Shown: positions 13,440-23,138 of the stretch, one piece after another
Layout: every line of letters begins with the position of its first letter
Numbering within the stretch: position 1 is the first letter of the stretch
Assembly (NCBI GenBank): GCA_018242425.1
Contig: JAFEBX010000004.1
Coordinates: forward strand, 1 to 64,000
DNA: 64,000 bases
Reading direction: 5' to 3'
DNA from: Pseudomonadota bacterium
GTDB taxonomy: Bacteria > Pseudomonadota > Gammaproteobacteria > Xanthomonadales > Xanthomonadaceae
Notes under the pieces: model-generated
What the model was told of the DNA's origin: nothing
The model's database searches: none
The model's input: the letters and a program-made list of their open reading frames with translations, nothing else
Made by a program: the position numbers and the translations under genes

Positions 13440-13955
13440 ATGCCCAATCCGGCAATCGAAGATCTGAAGCGCATTTTCACCGAACGCCTCGAAGCCCTCG
13501 AGCGCATCCTCGATGTCGGCGCCGAACACCTCCCGGACATCAATGCGGCGCTGCAGGAACGCCTTGCACCCGACATGTTCCCGCTCGGCACGCAGATCGC
13601 CATCGTCTGCAACCAGCCGCGCGGATTCTCGCAATGGTGCGCCGGCCTGCCGATCGACAACCTCGGCCGCGAGGTCGACACCATCGACGCCGCGCGCGGG
13701 CATATCCGCGATACCAAGGCGCTCGTCGCAGGCATCCAGGCCAACGATGCCAAGCTCGAGGAGATCAAGCGCATCGGCCTCGGCCCGGGACGGTATTGCG
13801 AGTTGCCGGGGCATCGCTATGTCAGCGATTACCTGATGCCGAACCTGTATTTCCACATCACCACCGCCTACGACATCCTCCGCCATCTCGGCGTGCCGCT
13901 CAGCAAGACCGATTTCATGTCCTACCTTGGCCCGCACGTCCGGATGGAAGGCTGA
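13440..13955 (+). CDS. DUF1993 family protein
   Basis: 171 residues; helical, with IKRIFTERLEALERIL-like opening and the C-terminal HITTAYDILRHLGVPLSKTDF segment typical of DUF1993, a DinB-superfamily-like family of unknown role. The histidine in YFHITTAYDILRH fits that superfamily's helix bundle. GCAGGAA precedes ATG 13440. Overlaps the start of the next frame by about 29 bases. Confidence 0.8.
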   Translation: MPNPAIEDLKRIFTERLEALERILDVGAEHLPDINAALQERLAPDMFPLGTQIAIVCNQPRGFSQWCAGLPIDNLGREVDTIDAARGHIRDTKALVAGIQANDAKLEEIKRIGLGPGRYCELPGHRYVSDYLMPNLYFHITTAYDILRHLGVPLSKTDFMSYLGPHVRMEG

Positions 13956-14337
13956 CATCAACTACTTCGCACGCCTGCCCGCCGGAAAAATCGCGCTATG
14001 GTGCTACCTGGCGTGGTATCTGGCGACGGTCGCGACGCATTTCGATCCATCGCCAACCATCTGGCTGAGTTCGCTCGGCATCAGCGCGATCATCGGCATC
14101 GCCCTGCTGCTGAGCGTCTCGGGCAAGCCGGATCGCTGGCAGACCGTGCGGCTGTTCATGATGCCGTTCTGCGTATCGAGCTTCTCCTCGCTGATCAAGG
14201 GCAAGGGCTACATCCTGATCTTTCCGCCGACATTGCGGGAAAACCTGTTGCCGGTCGGTTGCTGCGTGGCGTTCCTGCTGTTCGTGGCGATCGCCAAGGC
14301 GTTCATACTGCCGAAGTCGATTCCAACGTCGAGGTGA
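13927..14337 (+). CDS. membrane protein of unknown function
   Basis: About 136 residues with four hydrophobic stretches (CYLAWYLATVATH, LSSLGISAIIGIALLL, LFMMPFCVSSF, LLPVGCCVAFLLFVAI) and a conserved-looking loop KGKGYILIFPPTLREN. The only start codon options are TTG 13927 or other weak codons inside the end of DUF1993, so it is probably translationally coupled. No family name known to me. Confidence 0.6.
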   Translation: MARTSGWKADINYFARLPAGKIALWCYLAWYLATVATHFDPSPTIWLSSLGISAIIGIALLLSVSGKPDRWQTVRLFMMPFCVSSFSSLIKGKGYILIFPPTLRENLLPVGCCVAFLLFVAIAKAFILPKSIPTSR

Positions 14338-14340
14338 TCC

Positions 14341-14649
14341 ATGGGTCCCGGCCGCTACCGCACGCTGCAGGAGTTCTATCCGTTTTATCTCTCGCAGCAC
14401 CAGAATCGCACCTGCCGTCGCCTGCATTTCATTGGCACGTCGATCGCGATCGTACTGATCCTGTATACACTGGCCAGCGGCCGCTACGGCTTCGCGCTGC
14501 TCGCGCTGGTGCAGGGCTACGCCTGGGCCTGGGTTGGCCATTTCTTCTTCGAACACAACCGTCCTGCCACGTTCACCTATCCGCTGCTGAGCTTCATGGG
14601 TGACTGGAAACTGTGGCTGGACATGCTGACCGGGCGCGTGCGCTGGTGA
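14341..14649 (+). CDS. Mpo1-like (DUF962) membrane protein
   Basis: 102 residues. FYLSQHQNRTCRRLHFIGTS and VGHFFFEHNRPATF contain the conserved histidines of the Mpo1/DUF962 family, whose yeast member is an Fe(II)-dependent dioxygenase of 2-hydroxy fatty acids; TM segments lie at about 30-46 and 50-68. Only 3 bases separate it from the upstream membrane protein gene, implying one operon. Enzyme activity in bacteria is inferred only. Confidence 0.8.
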   Translation: MGPGRYRTLQEFYPFYLSQHQNRTCRRLHFIGTSIAIVLILYTLASGRYGFALLALVQGYAWAWVGHFFFEHNRPATFTYPLLSFMGDWKLWLDMLTGRVRW

Positions 14650-14768
14650 CAGCCATCCGACCGATTTCCGACGCCACCTGAACGCAGGCATTCGAAGTAG
14701 CGCCCGGCACTTCCGCCCCCCCCGATCGTCGCCGGATACACTCGCGCGAACTCCCGATCCCCCGCCCC

Positions 14769-15887
14769 GTGCCCTCCGACCATACTTCCCAGAGAACCCG
14801 ATGGGCACGCCTTCTCTCATCGGCCGTGCTGGCGACAACCATCGCCGCCTGTTCATCGGAAACACCGGTGCGTCGCGAACGCACGCCCGAGGACGTCCGC
14901 GCCGCGTTGAAGCGCCTGATCCCGTCGTCGGTGCAGGATCGCGCGGGCTGGGCCGCCGACATCCAGGCCGCCTACCAGGTGCTGGGCGTGCCGCCGAGCA
15001 ACGACAACCTGTGCGCGTCGCTGGCGGTGATCGAACAGGAGTCAGGCTACAAGGTCGATCCCCCGGTGCCCGGGCTTGGCAAGATCGCGCGCGAGGAAAT
15101 CGACCGTCGCGCCGGCAAGCTCGGCATTCCCAGCATCGTCGTCAGTGGTGCGTTGCTGGTGAAATCGTCCGATGGCCGCAGTTACGCCGATCGCATCGAC
15201 AACGCGCGCACGGAAGGCGAACTCAGCCGCACCTACGAGGACCTCGTCGAGCGCGTGCCGATGGGTCGTCGCCTGCTTGCGCGTGCAAACCCCGTGCACA
15301 CCGCTGGTCCGATGCAGGTCAGCATCGACTACGCCGAACGTTTCTCCGCAGGCCATGCCTATCCCTACGCCAATGCCGACAGTGTTCGCCACGAACTGTT
15401 CACCCGGCGCGGCGGCACCTATTACGGGATCGCGCACCTGTTCGCCTATCCCAACCACTATTCGCGCCACATCTACCGTTTCGCCGATTTCAACGCCGGC
15501 CAGTACGCCAGCCGCAATGCCGCATTCCAGAACGCAGCGAGCATCGCGTCCGGCGTGAAACTGGCGCTGGATGGCGACCTGGTCACGCCGGACACCGTCA
15601 GTGCGACCGAAACCGTGGTGCGCTCGTTGCGTGGCCCGCTGGGGATGGACGACGCCACGATCCACGCCGCCATGCAACGCGAAAGCAGCGTCGACTTCGA
15701 GGACACCGCGCTCTACAAGCAGATGTTCGCGCTTGCCGAACAACGCGCCAGGCATCCGTTGCCGCGCGCGATGATTCCGCAGATCAACCTTGTCGGCCCG
15801 AAGATCAGCCGCAAGCTCACCACCGAGTGGTACGCCAATCGCGTCGAATCGCGTTACCGCTCGTGCATGGCGCGCGCCGGCGGCTGA
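14769..15887 (+). CDS. DUF1615 lipoprotein
   Basis: 372 residues from GTG 14769. The N-terminus has a lipobox (LATTIAAC then SS), so the mature protein is a lipoprotein. The body has features of DUF1615: VIEQESGYKVDP, a lysozyme-like catalytic-Glu region, and AGPMQVS and TYYGIAHLFAYP. Suggests a peptidoglycan-associated lytic function, not demonstrated. Its last 34 bases overlap the end of the convergent serine hydrolase gene. Confidence 0.8.
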   Translation: MPSDHTSQRTRWARLLSSAVLATTIAACSSETPVRRERTPEDVRAALKRLIPSSVQDRAGWAADIQAAYQVLGVPPSNDNLCASLAVIEQESGYKVDPPVPGLGKIAREEIDRRAGKLGIPSIVVSGALLVKSSDGRSYADRIDNARTEGELSRTYEDLVERVPMGRRLLARANPVHTAGPMQVSIDYAERFSAGHAYPYANADSVRHELFTRRGGTYYGIAHLFAYPNHYSRHIYRFADFNAGQYASRNAAFQNAASIASGVKLALDGDLVTPDTVSATETVVRSLRGPLGMDDATIHAAMQRESSVDFEDTALYKQMFALAEQRARHPLPRAMIPQINLVGPKISRKLTTEWYANRVESRYRSCMARAGG

Positions 15888-17464
15888 GCCGGGCACGCGG
15901 CGACGCGCGCGAACGCGAGGTCTTCATAGTCGGAACTGAAATCCCCGTGCGGATCCAGTTTCGACATCTTCAGCGTCGTCACGCCCTTCACCGTGGCAAA
16001 ATCGAGCCACGCATCGACATCGAGCGTGGAATCGTCCCAATGCACCATGGGGCGTGCACCAGCCATGTGCAGCAGGCCGCTCATCTTCGGCGACTTCAAG
16101 GCGGTGAAGCGCAGACCGTCGCCATCTGGACAAATCGTTGCGTCGCCCAGCCACGGATCGCGATAGCGCCCCGCAATGATCCCGCGATCGCTGCGCGCCG
16201 CCAGCCGATGTTGCGGTTCGACCTTGGCCGATTTCGCCGAGGCGGCCGCCTTCGCCGCCAAGGCATCGAGCGCATCGGCGTAGTTCGCAACGGTCTTGCC
16301 CAGCTGCGGCGCGGTGTAGTGCTTCACCAAGGTCTGATTGAGCACGGTGCGGGCATCATCGGCATCGCCATTGATCATGATCACGAAGCCGACGTGCCGA
16401 TCCGGCAATAGCGTCAGCGCCGAATACATGCCTGCGAGTGTCCCGGTGTGCGAGACCTTCCAGACGCCATCGACGTCGGTCATGCGCCAGCCGTAGCCAT
16501 AGGCGAACATGTGGCTGTTGTCCCATTCGCGCATCAGTGACGACACCGGCATGATCGTCTGCGGCGCCCACACCGCGCGCCGCTGCACATCCGACAACCA
16601 CGGTTTGCCACCCACCAATCCGGAGTGCTGCGGATCGAGCCACATCGACGTCCACTTCAGCATGTCATCGAGGCTGCAACGCACACCGCCGGCAGCGGCC
16701 ATCGGCACATCGGGGATGTCGGCCTCATCCTGGCGCACCGGCACGTTGCGGCCATCGCTGCGGGCATGCGGTTGCGCGACATTGCCGACCGCGTCGCGAT
16801 TCCACGCACCGACCTGGCAACGCTGTAATCCCAGCGGCACGAACACCTCGCGCTTCAGCAGGGTTTCGTACGACGCTCCGCCCGCCTTCGCCGCGACTTC
16901 GCCGGCGACGATGTAAAGCGTGTTGTCGTAGGCATAGCGCGAACGGAAACTGTAGGCCGGCTTGAGATAGCGCAGGCCATGGATCACGTCGGCGCGGGTG
17001 AACAGGTTGGGATCCGGCCACAGCATCAGGTCACCCGCGCCGGCCGGCAAACCGCTGTTGTGGATCAGCAGGTCGCGCACCTGCATGTTCTGCGTCACCC
17101 ACGGATCATGCATGCGGAAATCCGGGAGATATTTCGTCACCGGATCGTCCCACTTGAGCTTGCCCTGGTCGACCAGTCGCGCCAGCAATGCAGAAGTCAT
17201 CGCCTTGCTGTTGGACGCGATCTTGAACAGCGTCTGCGTGTCGATGCGCTGGCCGCTGCCGGCGATGCGCTCGCCTTCGGCGCGGGCATAGACCACTTTG
17301 CCGTCCTCGACCACACCCAGCGCCAGTCCAGGCAGGTGGTAGCGCGCCACCGTGGCATCGAACGCGGCATCGAAGAACCTGCGATCTCCGTCATCCGCTG
17401 CAAGCACCGACGCGGGTGCAAGCGCGGCCAACATGATCAACGGAACAAGTGATTTCATCGCCAT
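15854..17464 (-). CDS. class C beta-lactamase-like serine hydrolase
   Basis: 536 residues with a signal peptide (ending near SVLAA). Catalytic motifs of the penicillin-binding/AmpC fold are present: S84-N-S-K87 (SxxK), Y179-D-N181 (YxN) and HTGTLAG as the third box. A C-terminal ~150-residue domain of the lipocalin-like DUF3471 type follows. Such proteins are esterases, D-aminopeptidases or peptidases; true beta-lactamase activity cannot be claimed. ATG 17464 or 17458 is the start. It overlaps the DUF1615 gene tail to tail. Confidence 0.85.
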   Translation of the reverse strand: MAMKSLVPLIMLAALAPASVLAADDGDRRFFDAAFDATVARYHLPGLALGVVEDGKVVYARAEGERIAGSGQRIDTQTLFKIASNSKAMTSALLARLVDQGKLKWDDPVTKYLPDFRMHDPWVTQNMQVRDLLIHNSGLPAGAGDLMLWPDPNLFTRADVIHGLRYLKPAYSFRSRYAYDNTLYIVAGEVAAKAGGASYETLLKREVFVPLGLQRCQVGAWNRDAVGNVAQPHARSDGRNVPVRQDEADIPDVPMAAAGGVRCSLDDMLKWTSMWLDPQHSGLVGGKPWLSDVQRRAVWAPQTIMPVSSLMREWDNSHMFAYGYGWRMTDVDGVWKVSHTGTLAGMYSALTLLPDRHVGFVIMINGDADDARTVLNQTLVKHYTAPQLGKTVANYADALDALAAKAAASAKSAKVEPQHRLAARSDRGIIAGRYRDPWLGDATICPDGDGLRFTALKSPKMSGLLHMAGARPMVHWDDSTLDVDAWLDFATVKGVTTLKMSKLDPHGDFSSDYEDLAFARVAACPAQPPARAMHER

Positions 17465-17516
17465 GCCAGTCTCCGGGGATTCCCGGAGTCTAGCGGCATC
17501 GCGGTGCGCCGGCAGG

Positions 17517-19199
17517 TCAGACCTTGAGTACCGGCACGTCGGCCTTGGGCAGCAGGCGCTCGCTGAAATGGCTGTCCTCGTAATAGCGGATCTTCTCCGC
17601 CATCACCGGGTTGGGCAGCCCTTCGTAGAATACGATTTCCTTCCTGTCGCCCATCGCCTTGAGTTCCTGCGGCAGCATCAGCGCGCGCTTCTCCTCCACC
17701 TCGCTGTAACTGACGCTGCCCTGCTGTCCGTGCGAGGTGCTGCGATTGCGCTTGCGGATGGTGGTGTAGCCCAGCATCTCGGAATAATCGTTGGCGTCCT
17801 GTTGTTCGCGCGGCGCGTAGACGATCTGGAGGGCGTGGTTGGTGATGATGGTGCGCGAGATGTCCTTGCCGTAGGTGGCGTCGAGCTGCGCCATGCTCTG
17901 GATGATCGGCAGCAGGCGAATGTTGTAGCCGGCCATGTAGCTCACCGCGCTGGCGATGATCTCGACCTTGCCGATGCTGGTGAACTCGTCCATCAGCAAC
18001 AGGCACTGGTGCTTCAGCGCCGGGTTGTTCTGCGGCAATTCCTTGGTGTTGACGTTGATCAGCTGACTGAAGAACAGGTTGACGATCAGGCGCGACTCGG
18101 CGAGCTTGTTGGGCTGGATGCCGATGTAGATGGTCATGCGCTTGCGGCGGACGTCGGTCAGCCAGAAATCATTGCCACTGGTCGCGGCGTCGAGTACCGG
18201 ATTGATCCACGGATTCAGCGGCTCCTTGAAGGTGCCGAGGATCGACGCGAAGGTTTCGTTGGCCTGCGACAACAGGTTGTTGAATGCGGTGCGCGTGTTC
18301 GGTCGCACGAACGATCGCCCGGAAATGCCCTGCAGATACGCGCGGAGGTCGCTGCCGTCTCCCGACGACAGCCGGTAAACCGCACCCAGCGTCGGGAATT
18401 GCACCAGTTCCGCGGGCATGCCCTGCGCCAGCTGGTCGTCGAAATTGTCGAACAGGTACAGCGAGAACGCCATGAAGGCATTGCGTGCCTGGCTCACCCA
18501 GAACTTCTGCTCGTCGCTGGTATCGGGATAAAGCATCGCGGCGATGCTCTGCAGGTCTGAGATGCGGAACGCGGGGTCCTGCGAGACATAACTCAGCGGA
18601 TTCCAGCGGTGGGTGCGACGATCCTCCGCGAACGGATTGAACAGGAACACTTCCTGCCCCTGCGATTTGCGCCAGCCGGAGGTGAGTTCGTAGTTCTCCT
18701 GCTTGATGTCGAGCACCACCACCGACTCCTGGTACTCGAGCAGGTTGGGAATCACCACGCCGACACCCTTGCCCGAGCGCGTGGGCGCGGCGAGGATCAC
18801 GAACTGCTGGCCGGCCAGCTTCATCAGCTTGCCCTTGAACTTGCCGATCACCACGCCGTTCGGCTTGTCGTCGAACAGGCCCTTAGCGCCGACATCACCG
18901 CCACTGGCGAAACGGGCATCGCCGTGCAGCGCCTTGCGCTGCGGCTTCAGCGCCAATACCAGCAACACGATCCACGCCAGCAGCGGAATCCCGAAACCGA
19001 GGATGCCGCCGAGCTTGATCTTCATGGCATGCGGCTGGAAACGCGGCTCGTGCAGGTGCTTGAGGTAATCGAGCCAGACAAAGGCCTTGTGGCTAGAGAC
19101 CCCGAGCAGCATGGTCGTGAACATCCCCGACAACCACAGCCCCGCCACCGCTGCCAACACCAGGCAGCCCAACACGAACACGACCTTTCCCGCCTTCAT
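17517..19199 (-). CDS. virD4: type IV secretion/conjugation coupling protein VirD4/TraG
   Basis: 560 residues. Two N-terminal TM segments (about 5-30 and 63-84) are followed by the coupling ATPase: Walker A APTRSGKG at 138-145, Walker B LLLMDEFTSIG, and the later IQSMAQLDATYG segment. VirD4 brings substrates to a type IV secretion channel; in Xanthomonadales it serves the bacterial-killing X-T4SS. No virB gene, relaxase or effector is next to it here: neighbours are the serine hydrolase and a tRNA gene. So it is orphaned, or the rest of the system is elsewhere. Confidence 0.9.
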   Translation of the reverse strand: MKAGKVVFVLGCLVLAAVAGLWLSGMFTTMLLGVSSHKAFVWLDYLKHLHEPRFQPHAMKIKLGGILGFGIPLLAWIVLLVLALKPQRKALHGDARFASGGDVGAKGLFDDKPNGVVIGKFKGKLMKLAGQQFVILAAPTRSGKGVGVVIPNLLEYQESVVVLDIKQENYELTSGWRKSQGQEVFLFNPFAEDRRTHRWNPLSYVSQDPAFRISDLQSIAAMLYPDTSDEQKFWVSQARNAFMAFSLYLFDNFDDQLAQGMPAELVQFPTLGAVYRLSSGDGSDLRAYLQGISGRSFVRPNTRTAFNNLLSQANETFASILGTFKEPLNPWINPVLDAATSGNDFWLTDVRRKRMTIYIGIQPNKLAESRLIVNLFFSQLINVNTKELPQNNPALKHQCLLLMDEFTSIGKVEIIASAVSYMAGYNIRLLPIIQSMAQLDATYGKDISRTIITNHALQIVYAPREQQDANDYSEMLGYTTIRKRNRSTSHGQQGSVSYSEVEEKRALMLPQELKAMGDRKEIVFYEGLPNPVMAEKIRYYEDSHFSERLLPKADVPVLKV

Positions 19200-19288
19200 C
19201 CAGCTCCCCCGACACGGACTCGACTCATTGCCATAGTGTGCCAGCAGTCACTTTTTTTCGCATCCGGGAAAATCGTTGGGGCAAAGAA

Positions 19289-19320
19289 AAAGCCCGCAAG
19301 CCATTGAACTTGCGGGCTTT
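19289..19320 (-). terminator. Rho-independent terminator of the tRNA gene
   Basis: AAAGCCCGCAAG (19289-19300) and CTTGCGGGCTTT (19309-19320) form a perfect 12-bp stem with an 8-base loop. Read on the minus strand it is followed by TTTTTCTTT, directly after the 3' end of the tRNA. Confidence 0.9.
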
Positions 19321-19324
19321 CGAT

Positions 19325-19400
<76 letters not shown>

Positions 19401-19445
19401 GTATGGGCTTACAGGATAACGCGGCGATCACCCTGCCGCCAGCCC

Positions 19446-20690
19446 TCACCCGGTCGCCGGTTCGTCCGCCTCGCCCTTCGCCGCCACATTCTCCGCCGCC
19501 AGGTCGCCGGTGACGTTGCCCAAGGTGGCGAAGACATCGGGGATGGTGTCGAGCGCCATCAGCACGCCCAGCGGTTCCACCGGCAAGCCCAATGATTGGG
19601 TGATCGGCAGATTGGTGATCATGAAACTGGCCTGCCCCGGCAGGCCGATCGAACCGAGGCTGACCACCACCGCCAGTGCCACACCCACCGCCCAGTGCGT
19701 CATGGGAACGTCGGTGCCGTGCGCCCAGGCGATGAAGGCGGCGACCACCATGTACTGCACCGGGCTGGTGAGCCGGAACAGCGAGACCGCCATCGGCAAT
19801 ACGAGCGAAGGCACGCGCCGCGGATGGCCGAGCGTTCCCAGCGTGGTGTCGAGCATCGCCGGCAACGACGCCAGCGACGACTGCGTGCTCATCGCCACCG
19901 CCTGCGCGGGCACGGCGGCGCGGATGAAGCGCGGCAGCGAATCGCGACCGGCAGCCGCGACCACGACGTACATCGCGATCGCCACCAGCAGGTACAACCC
20001 GATCGCCGTCAGCAGGTAGACGAGCAGCGCCTTCAACGCGCCGACGCCGGCATGCGCGGTGACCGCGAACACCAGGGCGAACACGCCCAGCGGCGCCACC
20101 ACCAGCACCCAGCGCACGATCTGCGTCATCGCATCGGCGATGCCATGCAGGAGATCGAAGACGCGCTGCGCGCGATCGTGGTCGATCTTCGTCAAGGCAA
20201 AACCGAAGAACAGCGAGAACACCACCAGCGGCAGCATCGCGCCCTGCGCTGCGGCATTCACGGCATTGCTGGGGATGATGTTGCCCAGCCAGTCGGAGAC
20301 GGCCGGCGTTTTCGGAACCGCGGCAGACGACGACGCCAGCACCTTCATCAATTCCGGATTGCGCGGGAACAGGTTGAACACCATCGGCGCAACCAGCGCG
20401 GCCACCGTCGCCGCGAACGCCAGCAATACAAGGAAAACAACCAGCGCGCGACGCGCCAGTCGTCCCGATGCCGCGGCATCACGCGCGGTGCCAACGCCGA
20501 GGGTCACCAGCGCCCCCACCAGTGGCACCACCGTCATCTGCAACGCGTTGATCCACAGCTTGCCGAACGGTTGCAGCACGTCGGCGACGGTCGCAGCCTG
20601 TTGTGGCGCGAGCGCGGCGAACACCAGCCCGCTCACCGCGGCAAGCACCAGCGCGATCAATACGCGCGCAGTCGCGGAAGTCGGGATCAT
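19446..20690 (-). CDS. sodium/proton-dicarboxylate (DAACS) symporter
   Basis: 414 residues, the DctA/GltP fold: [19 protein letters not shown] near the start, the serine-rich re-entrant region [13 protein letters not shown], and the second hairpin [15 protein letters not shown] with later [16 protein letters not shown] containing the aspartates that bind cation and substrate. Imports glutamate, aspartate or C4-dicarboxylates; exact substrate unknown. The start ATG overlaps the stop of the upstream lipoprotein gene by 4 bases (ATGA), implying coupled translation. Confidence 0.9.
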   Translation of the reverse strand: MIPTSATARVLIALVLAAVSGLVFAALAPQQAATVADVLQPFGKLWINALQMTVVPLVGALVTLGVGTARDAAASGRLARRALVVFLVLLAFAATVAALVAPMVFNLFPRNPELMKVLASSSAAVPKTPAVSDWLGNIIPSNAVNAAAQGAMLPLVVFSLFFGFALTKIDHDRAQRVFDLLHGIADAMTQIVRWVLVVAPLGVFALVFAVTAHAGVGALKALLVYLLTAIGLYLLVAIAMYVVVAAAGRDSLPRFIRAAVPAQAVAMSTQSSLASLPAMLDTTLGTLGHPRRVPSLVLPMAVSLFRLTSPVQYMVVAAFIAWAHGTDVPMTHWAVGVALAVVVSLGSIGLPGQASFMITNLPITQSLGLPVEPLGVLMALDTIPDVFATLGNVTGDLAAENVAAKGEADEPATG

Positions 20691-21463
20691 GGCGTCGGCA
20701 GTTTCCAGTCGCGTTGCAGTCGGGCGTATTCGGCTTGCGGCAGCAGCACGAACACCGGATGGTCTTCCTGCTTGAGCCAACCGAGCAGCGTGTCCATCGT
20801 CGCCTCCGCCATCGCCGTGCAGCCGGACGTGGTCTGGTCGGGACGCCCCCACAGGTGGGCGAAGATGCAGCTGCCGCCATTGGCGACGCCATCGGCATTG
20901 TGTTCGATGACGAAGCCTTCCTTGTAGCGATGATCGTCCGCCTTCAGCAGGTCGAGGCGCATGTGCTCGCTCGCGCCCTTCACCGCATCGTCGCCGACGA
21001 CCTGTGCGTCGACGATCTTGTTGTAGAGCGGCGATCCGGACACATCGACGCACCAACTGCTGGCGCTCATCGGCAGGTATTGCAGGCCGGTCGCCAGCGA
21101 TGCAGCAGCGCCGAACGCGGGACCAATCGCGAATACGCCGGCGGGATTGCGGCCGTCGCCCTCGCGTTTCTGCGGGCCATCCGGCTGCGCCGGACCCAGG
21201 CCACGCCCCCAGGCGCTGCCGGAACGACCGAGCACGACTGGCGAGGCATCGCCAACCGCGATCCACGCACCATCGGCGGCATCGCGGCGATAACGACGCA
21301 ACGTCGCCTGGGTGGCGTTCCAGTCGGGCGTCACCACGACAACCATCTGGCGCGCGTCCTGCCACGCACGTGTCGTTGGCGCCGCGGCATTCGGTGCGAT
21401 CGCGCATCCGGTGAACAGCCCCGAAACGACGAGGCCGGCAACAAGCAGAATCGATCTGTTCAT
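20687..21463 (-). CDS. L,D-transpeptidase-like (YkuD-type) lipoprotein
   Basis: 258 residues with a lipobox (VSGLFTGC). The C-terminal half has the L,D-transpeptidase catalytic pattern H-x(6)-S-x-G-C: HLWGRPDQTTSGCTAM. Preceding ASSWCVDVSGSPLYN and the KREGDGRNPAGVF (resembling the REGDGKTPxG motif of the family) agree. Predicted to act on, or resemble enzymes acting on, peptidoglycan cross-links at the outer membrane or periplasm. Co-transcribed with the symporter gene. Confidence 0.8.
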   Translation of the reverse strand: MNRSILLVAGLVVSGLFTGCAIAPNAAAPTTRAWQDARQMVVVVTPDWNATQATLRRYRRDAADGAWIAVGDASPVVLGRSGSAWGRGLGPAQPDGPQKREGDGRNPAGVFAIGPAFGAAASLATGLQYLPMSASSWCVDVSGSPLYNKIVDAQVVGDDAVKGASEHMRLDLLKADDHRYKEGFVIEHNADGVANGGSCIFAHLWGRPDQTTSGCTAMAEATMDTLLGWLKQEDHPVFVLLPQAEYARLQRDWKLPTP

Positions 21464-21529
21464 GACCGCAGCATACCCGCCACGCTGCAGGCTGTGGCAA
21501 CCTGATCCTTTCCGCATCCGTGGCAATGG

Positions 21530-22204
21530 ATGACTGCGATCCCCGAATGGAATGGCAACGTGACGGCCGCGCGCGAACTGCAACGCGAGCTGGCTGGCCG
21601 CGTGTTGATGCGCGACGACTATCCGCGCCCCTTGCGCACGGTGGCGGGACTTGATGTCGGCTTCGAGGACGGCGGCGCGATCACGCGCGCAGCGGCGATC
21701 CTTCTCGATGCCGAAACACTCGCGGTGCTCGACCATCAAATCGTCAGGATCCCGACGCGGATGCCCTATATCCCCGGATTGCTGTCGTTCCGCGAACTGC
21801 CGGCACTTGTCCCTGCGCTGGAAGCACTGGCGCAGGTACCGGACCTGGTCTTCGTCGATGGCCATGGCATCGCCCACCCACGCCGCCTCGGCATCGCCGC
21901 GCACGCCGGCGTGATCACCGGGCTGCCCACCATCGGTGTCGCCAAGTCGGTGCTGGTCGGCACGTCGAAACCACTCCACGAAATGCGTGGCGCGCATGCG
22001 CCCTTGCGCGACGGCAGCGAGCAGATCGGCTGGATGCTTCGCAGCAAGGAACGATGCCTGCCGCTGATCGTCTCGCCAGGGCACCGCGTATCGATGGCGG
22101 CGGCGCCGGAACTGGTCATGCGTTATGTCACCCGCTATCGCCTGCCGGAACCCACGCGCCTCGCCGATCGCCTGGCATCGCGCCGAGACGAGAAGAGGAA
22201 CTGA
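21530..22204 (+). CDS. nfi: endonuclease V
   Basis: 224 residues. Family motifs: GLDVGF with catalytic Asp42, [11 protein letters not shown] with Tyr80 and Glu89, and [19 protein letters not shown] with Asp110. Cleaves the second phosphodiester 3' of deoxyinosine in DNA (repair of deaminated adenine). Length agrees with family (~220-230). Divergent from the L,D-transpeptidase gene with about 65 bases between. Confidence 0.9.
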   Translation: MTAIPEWNGNVTAARELQRELAGRVLMRDDYPRPLRTVAGLDVGFEDGGAITRAAAILLDAETLAVLDHQIVRIPTRMPYIPGLLSFRELPALVPALEALAQVPDLVFVDGHGIAHPRRLGIAAHAGVITGLPTIGVAKSVLVGTSKPLHEMRGAHAPLRDGSEQIGWMLRSKERCLPLIVSPGHRVSMAAAPELVMRYVTRYRLPEPTRLADRLASRRDEKRN

Positions 22205-22208
22205 GCCG

Positions 22209-22604
22209 ATGCATGCTCGCAAACTTCATCACTGCGCATTAGCCGTGGCGCTGCTTCCCGCACTCGCGTCCTGTGCATCCGCATCGACCGCTCCGCGCAA
22301 GACGCTGGCTTCCGGTGCCAGCGTGACCCTGCAGCCGGGGGAGCGCGTAGACCTGCCCGATGGGAGTACGCTTGGCTACATCGCCATTACCGCCGATTCC
22401 CGCTGTCCGGAGAAGGTGCAATGCATCTGGGCCGGCGACGCCGACCTCCTGTTCGAACTCGCGAAAGACGGCAACGAAGCCCGCAAATTCCATTTGCACA
22501 CCGGTACCGAGCCGAAATCATTTCACGCCGGTGGTCACACTATTTTCCTCGACGCGGTCACGCGCGGTACCGATGCGCGCGCCACAATTCGCTTGAACCC
22601 TTGA
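22209..22604 (+). CDS. small lipoprotein of unknown function
   Basis: 131 residues with a lipobox (LPALASCAS). Two cysteines (SRCPEKVQCIW) lie in a motif that recurs in small secreted proteins with a predicted beta-sandwich (DSRCPE-VQCIWAGDA). No enzyme motif. It begins 5 bases after the endonuclease V stop. Confidence 0.75.
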   Translation: MHARKLHHCALAVALLPALASCASASTAPRKTLASGASVTLQPGERVDLPDGSTLGYIAITADSRCPEKVQCIWAGDADLLFELAKDGNEARKFHLHTGTEPKSFHAGGHTIFLDAVTRGTDARATIRLNP

Positions 22605-22623
22605 AATTCAGTGGTTTTCATCA

Positions 22624-22652
22624 TTGACACGCGCACAAATCCTTGATAACTG
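22624..22652 (+). promoter_or_regulatory. possible sigma-70 promoter
   Basis: A perfect TTGACA at 22624-22629 is followed 15-17 bases later by GATAAC/TAACTG (22645-22652), about 30 bases before the next ATG. The -35 is consensus; the -10 is poor. Confidence 0.35.
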
Positions 22653-22679
22653 GGAAAACAGTGATTCGAGGGGAGTGTC

Positions 22680-23123
22680 ATGCGCATCCTGTTTCCATCC
22701 GCTGTCCTGGCGTTGTTGCTGGCGTCGTCGGGAATCGCATCGGCGCAATCGGCCAGCAAGTGCCCCGATCTGCCTGCAAGCAGTGGCTTGGCCTGGCAGG
22801 AAATCCAGAGCGATACCCTGCTGTTCTGTCGTGCAGTACGTACGGACGGCAGTGACGCTTTCGCGCTCACGTTCACCCGCAAGCCGACCTTCGAGCCTGA
22901 CCGTCGCAACACCGCCGACGTCAGCATGTTCGATGGCCAGTCCCTGCAGTGGTACCGCTCGACGCTGGCCGGCAATCCCGACCTCAAGGTTCGCGAGGCC
23001 CTGGTGCGACTGAGCGACGGCAGCAGCCTGCAAATGGTCGTGCGTTCCGGCGACGATGCCGGCTTGCAACGTGCCTTCGGCGAAATCTCTGCGCTGAAGA
23101 TTTCCGCAGTCGCGACTCGCTGA
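22680..23123 (+). CDS. secreted protein, relative of the last cassette gene
   Basis: 147 residues with a signal peptide ending ASAQ. KCPDLPASSGLAW, a second cysteine (FCRAV), a KPTFEP segment and GQSLQWYRS match the plan of the cassette protein at 10717-11136. The C-terminus carries two further beta-like repeats (SLQMVVRSGDD). GAGGGGAG is the ribosome binding site. Function unknown. Confidence 0.7.
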   Translation: MRILFPSAVLALLLASSGIASAQSASKCPDLPASSGLAWQEIQSDTLLFCRAVRTDGSDAFALTFTRKPTFEPDRRNTADVSMFDGQSLQWYRSTLAGNPDLKVREALVRLSDGSSLQMVVRSGDDAGLQRAFGEISALKISAVATR

Positions 23124-23138
23124 CGGTCCGACCGGGAA

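Noticed and set aside
14801-16411. 536-residue plus-strand frame overlapping DUF1615 and the serine hydrolase
   Set aside because: Arg-rich out-of-frame translation of the DUF1615 gene and antisense of the hydrolase.
15854-17464. Serine hydrolase as a bona fide AmpC beta-lactamase
   Set aside because: Motifs fit the broad class C/DUF3471 esterase-peptidase group; length (536) and C-terminal domain are unlike AmpC.
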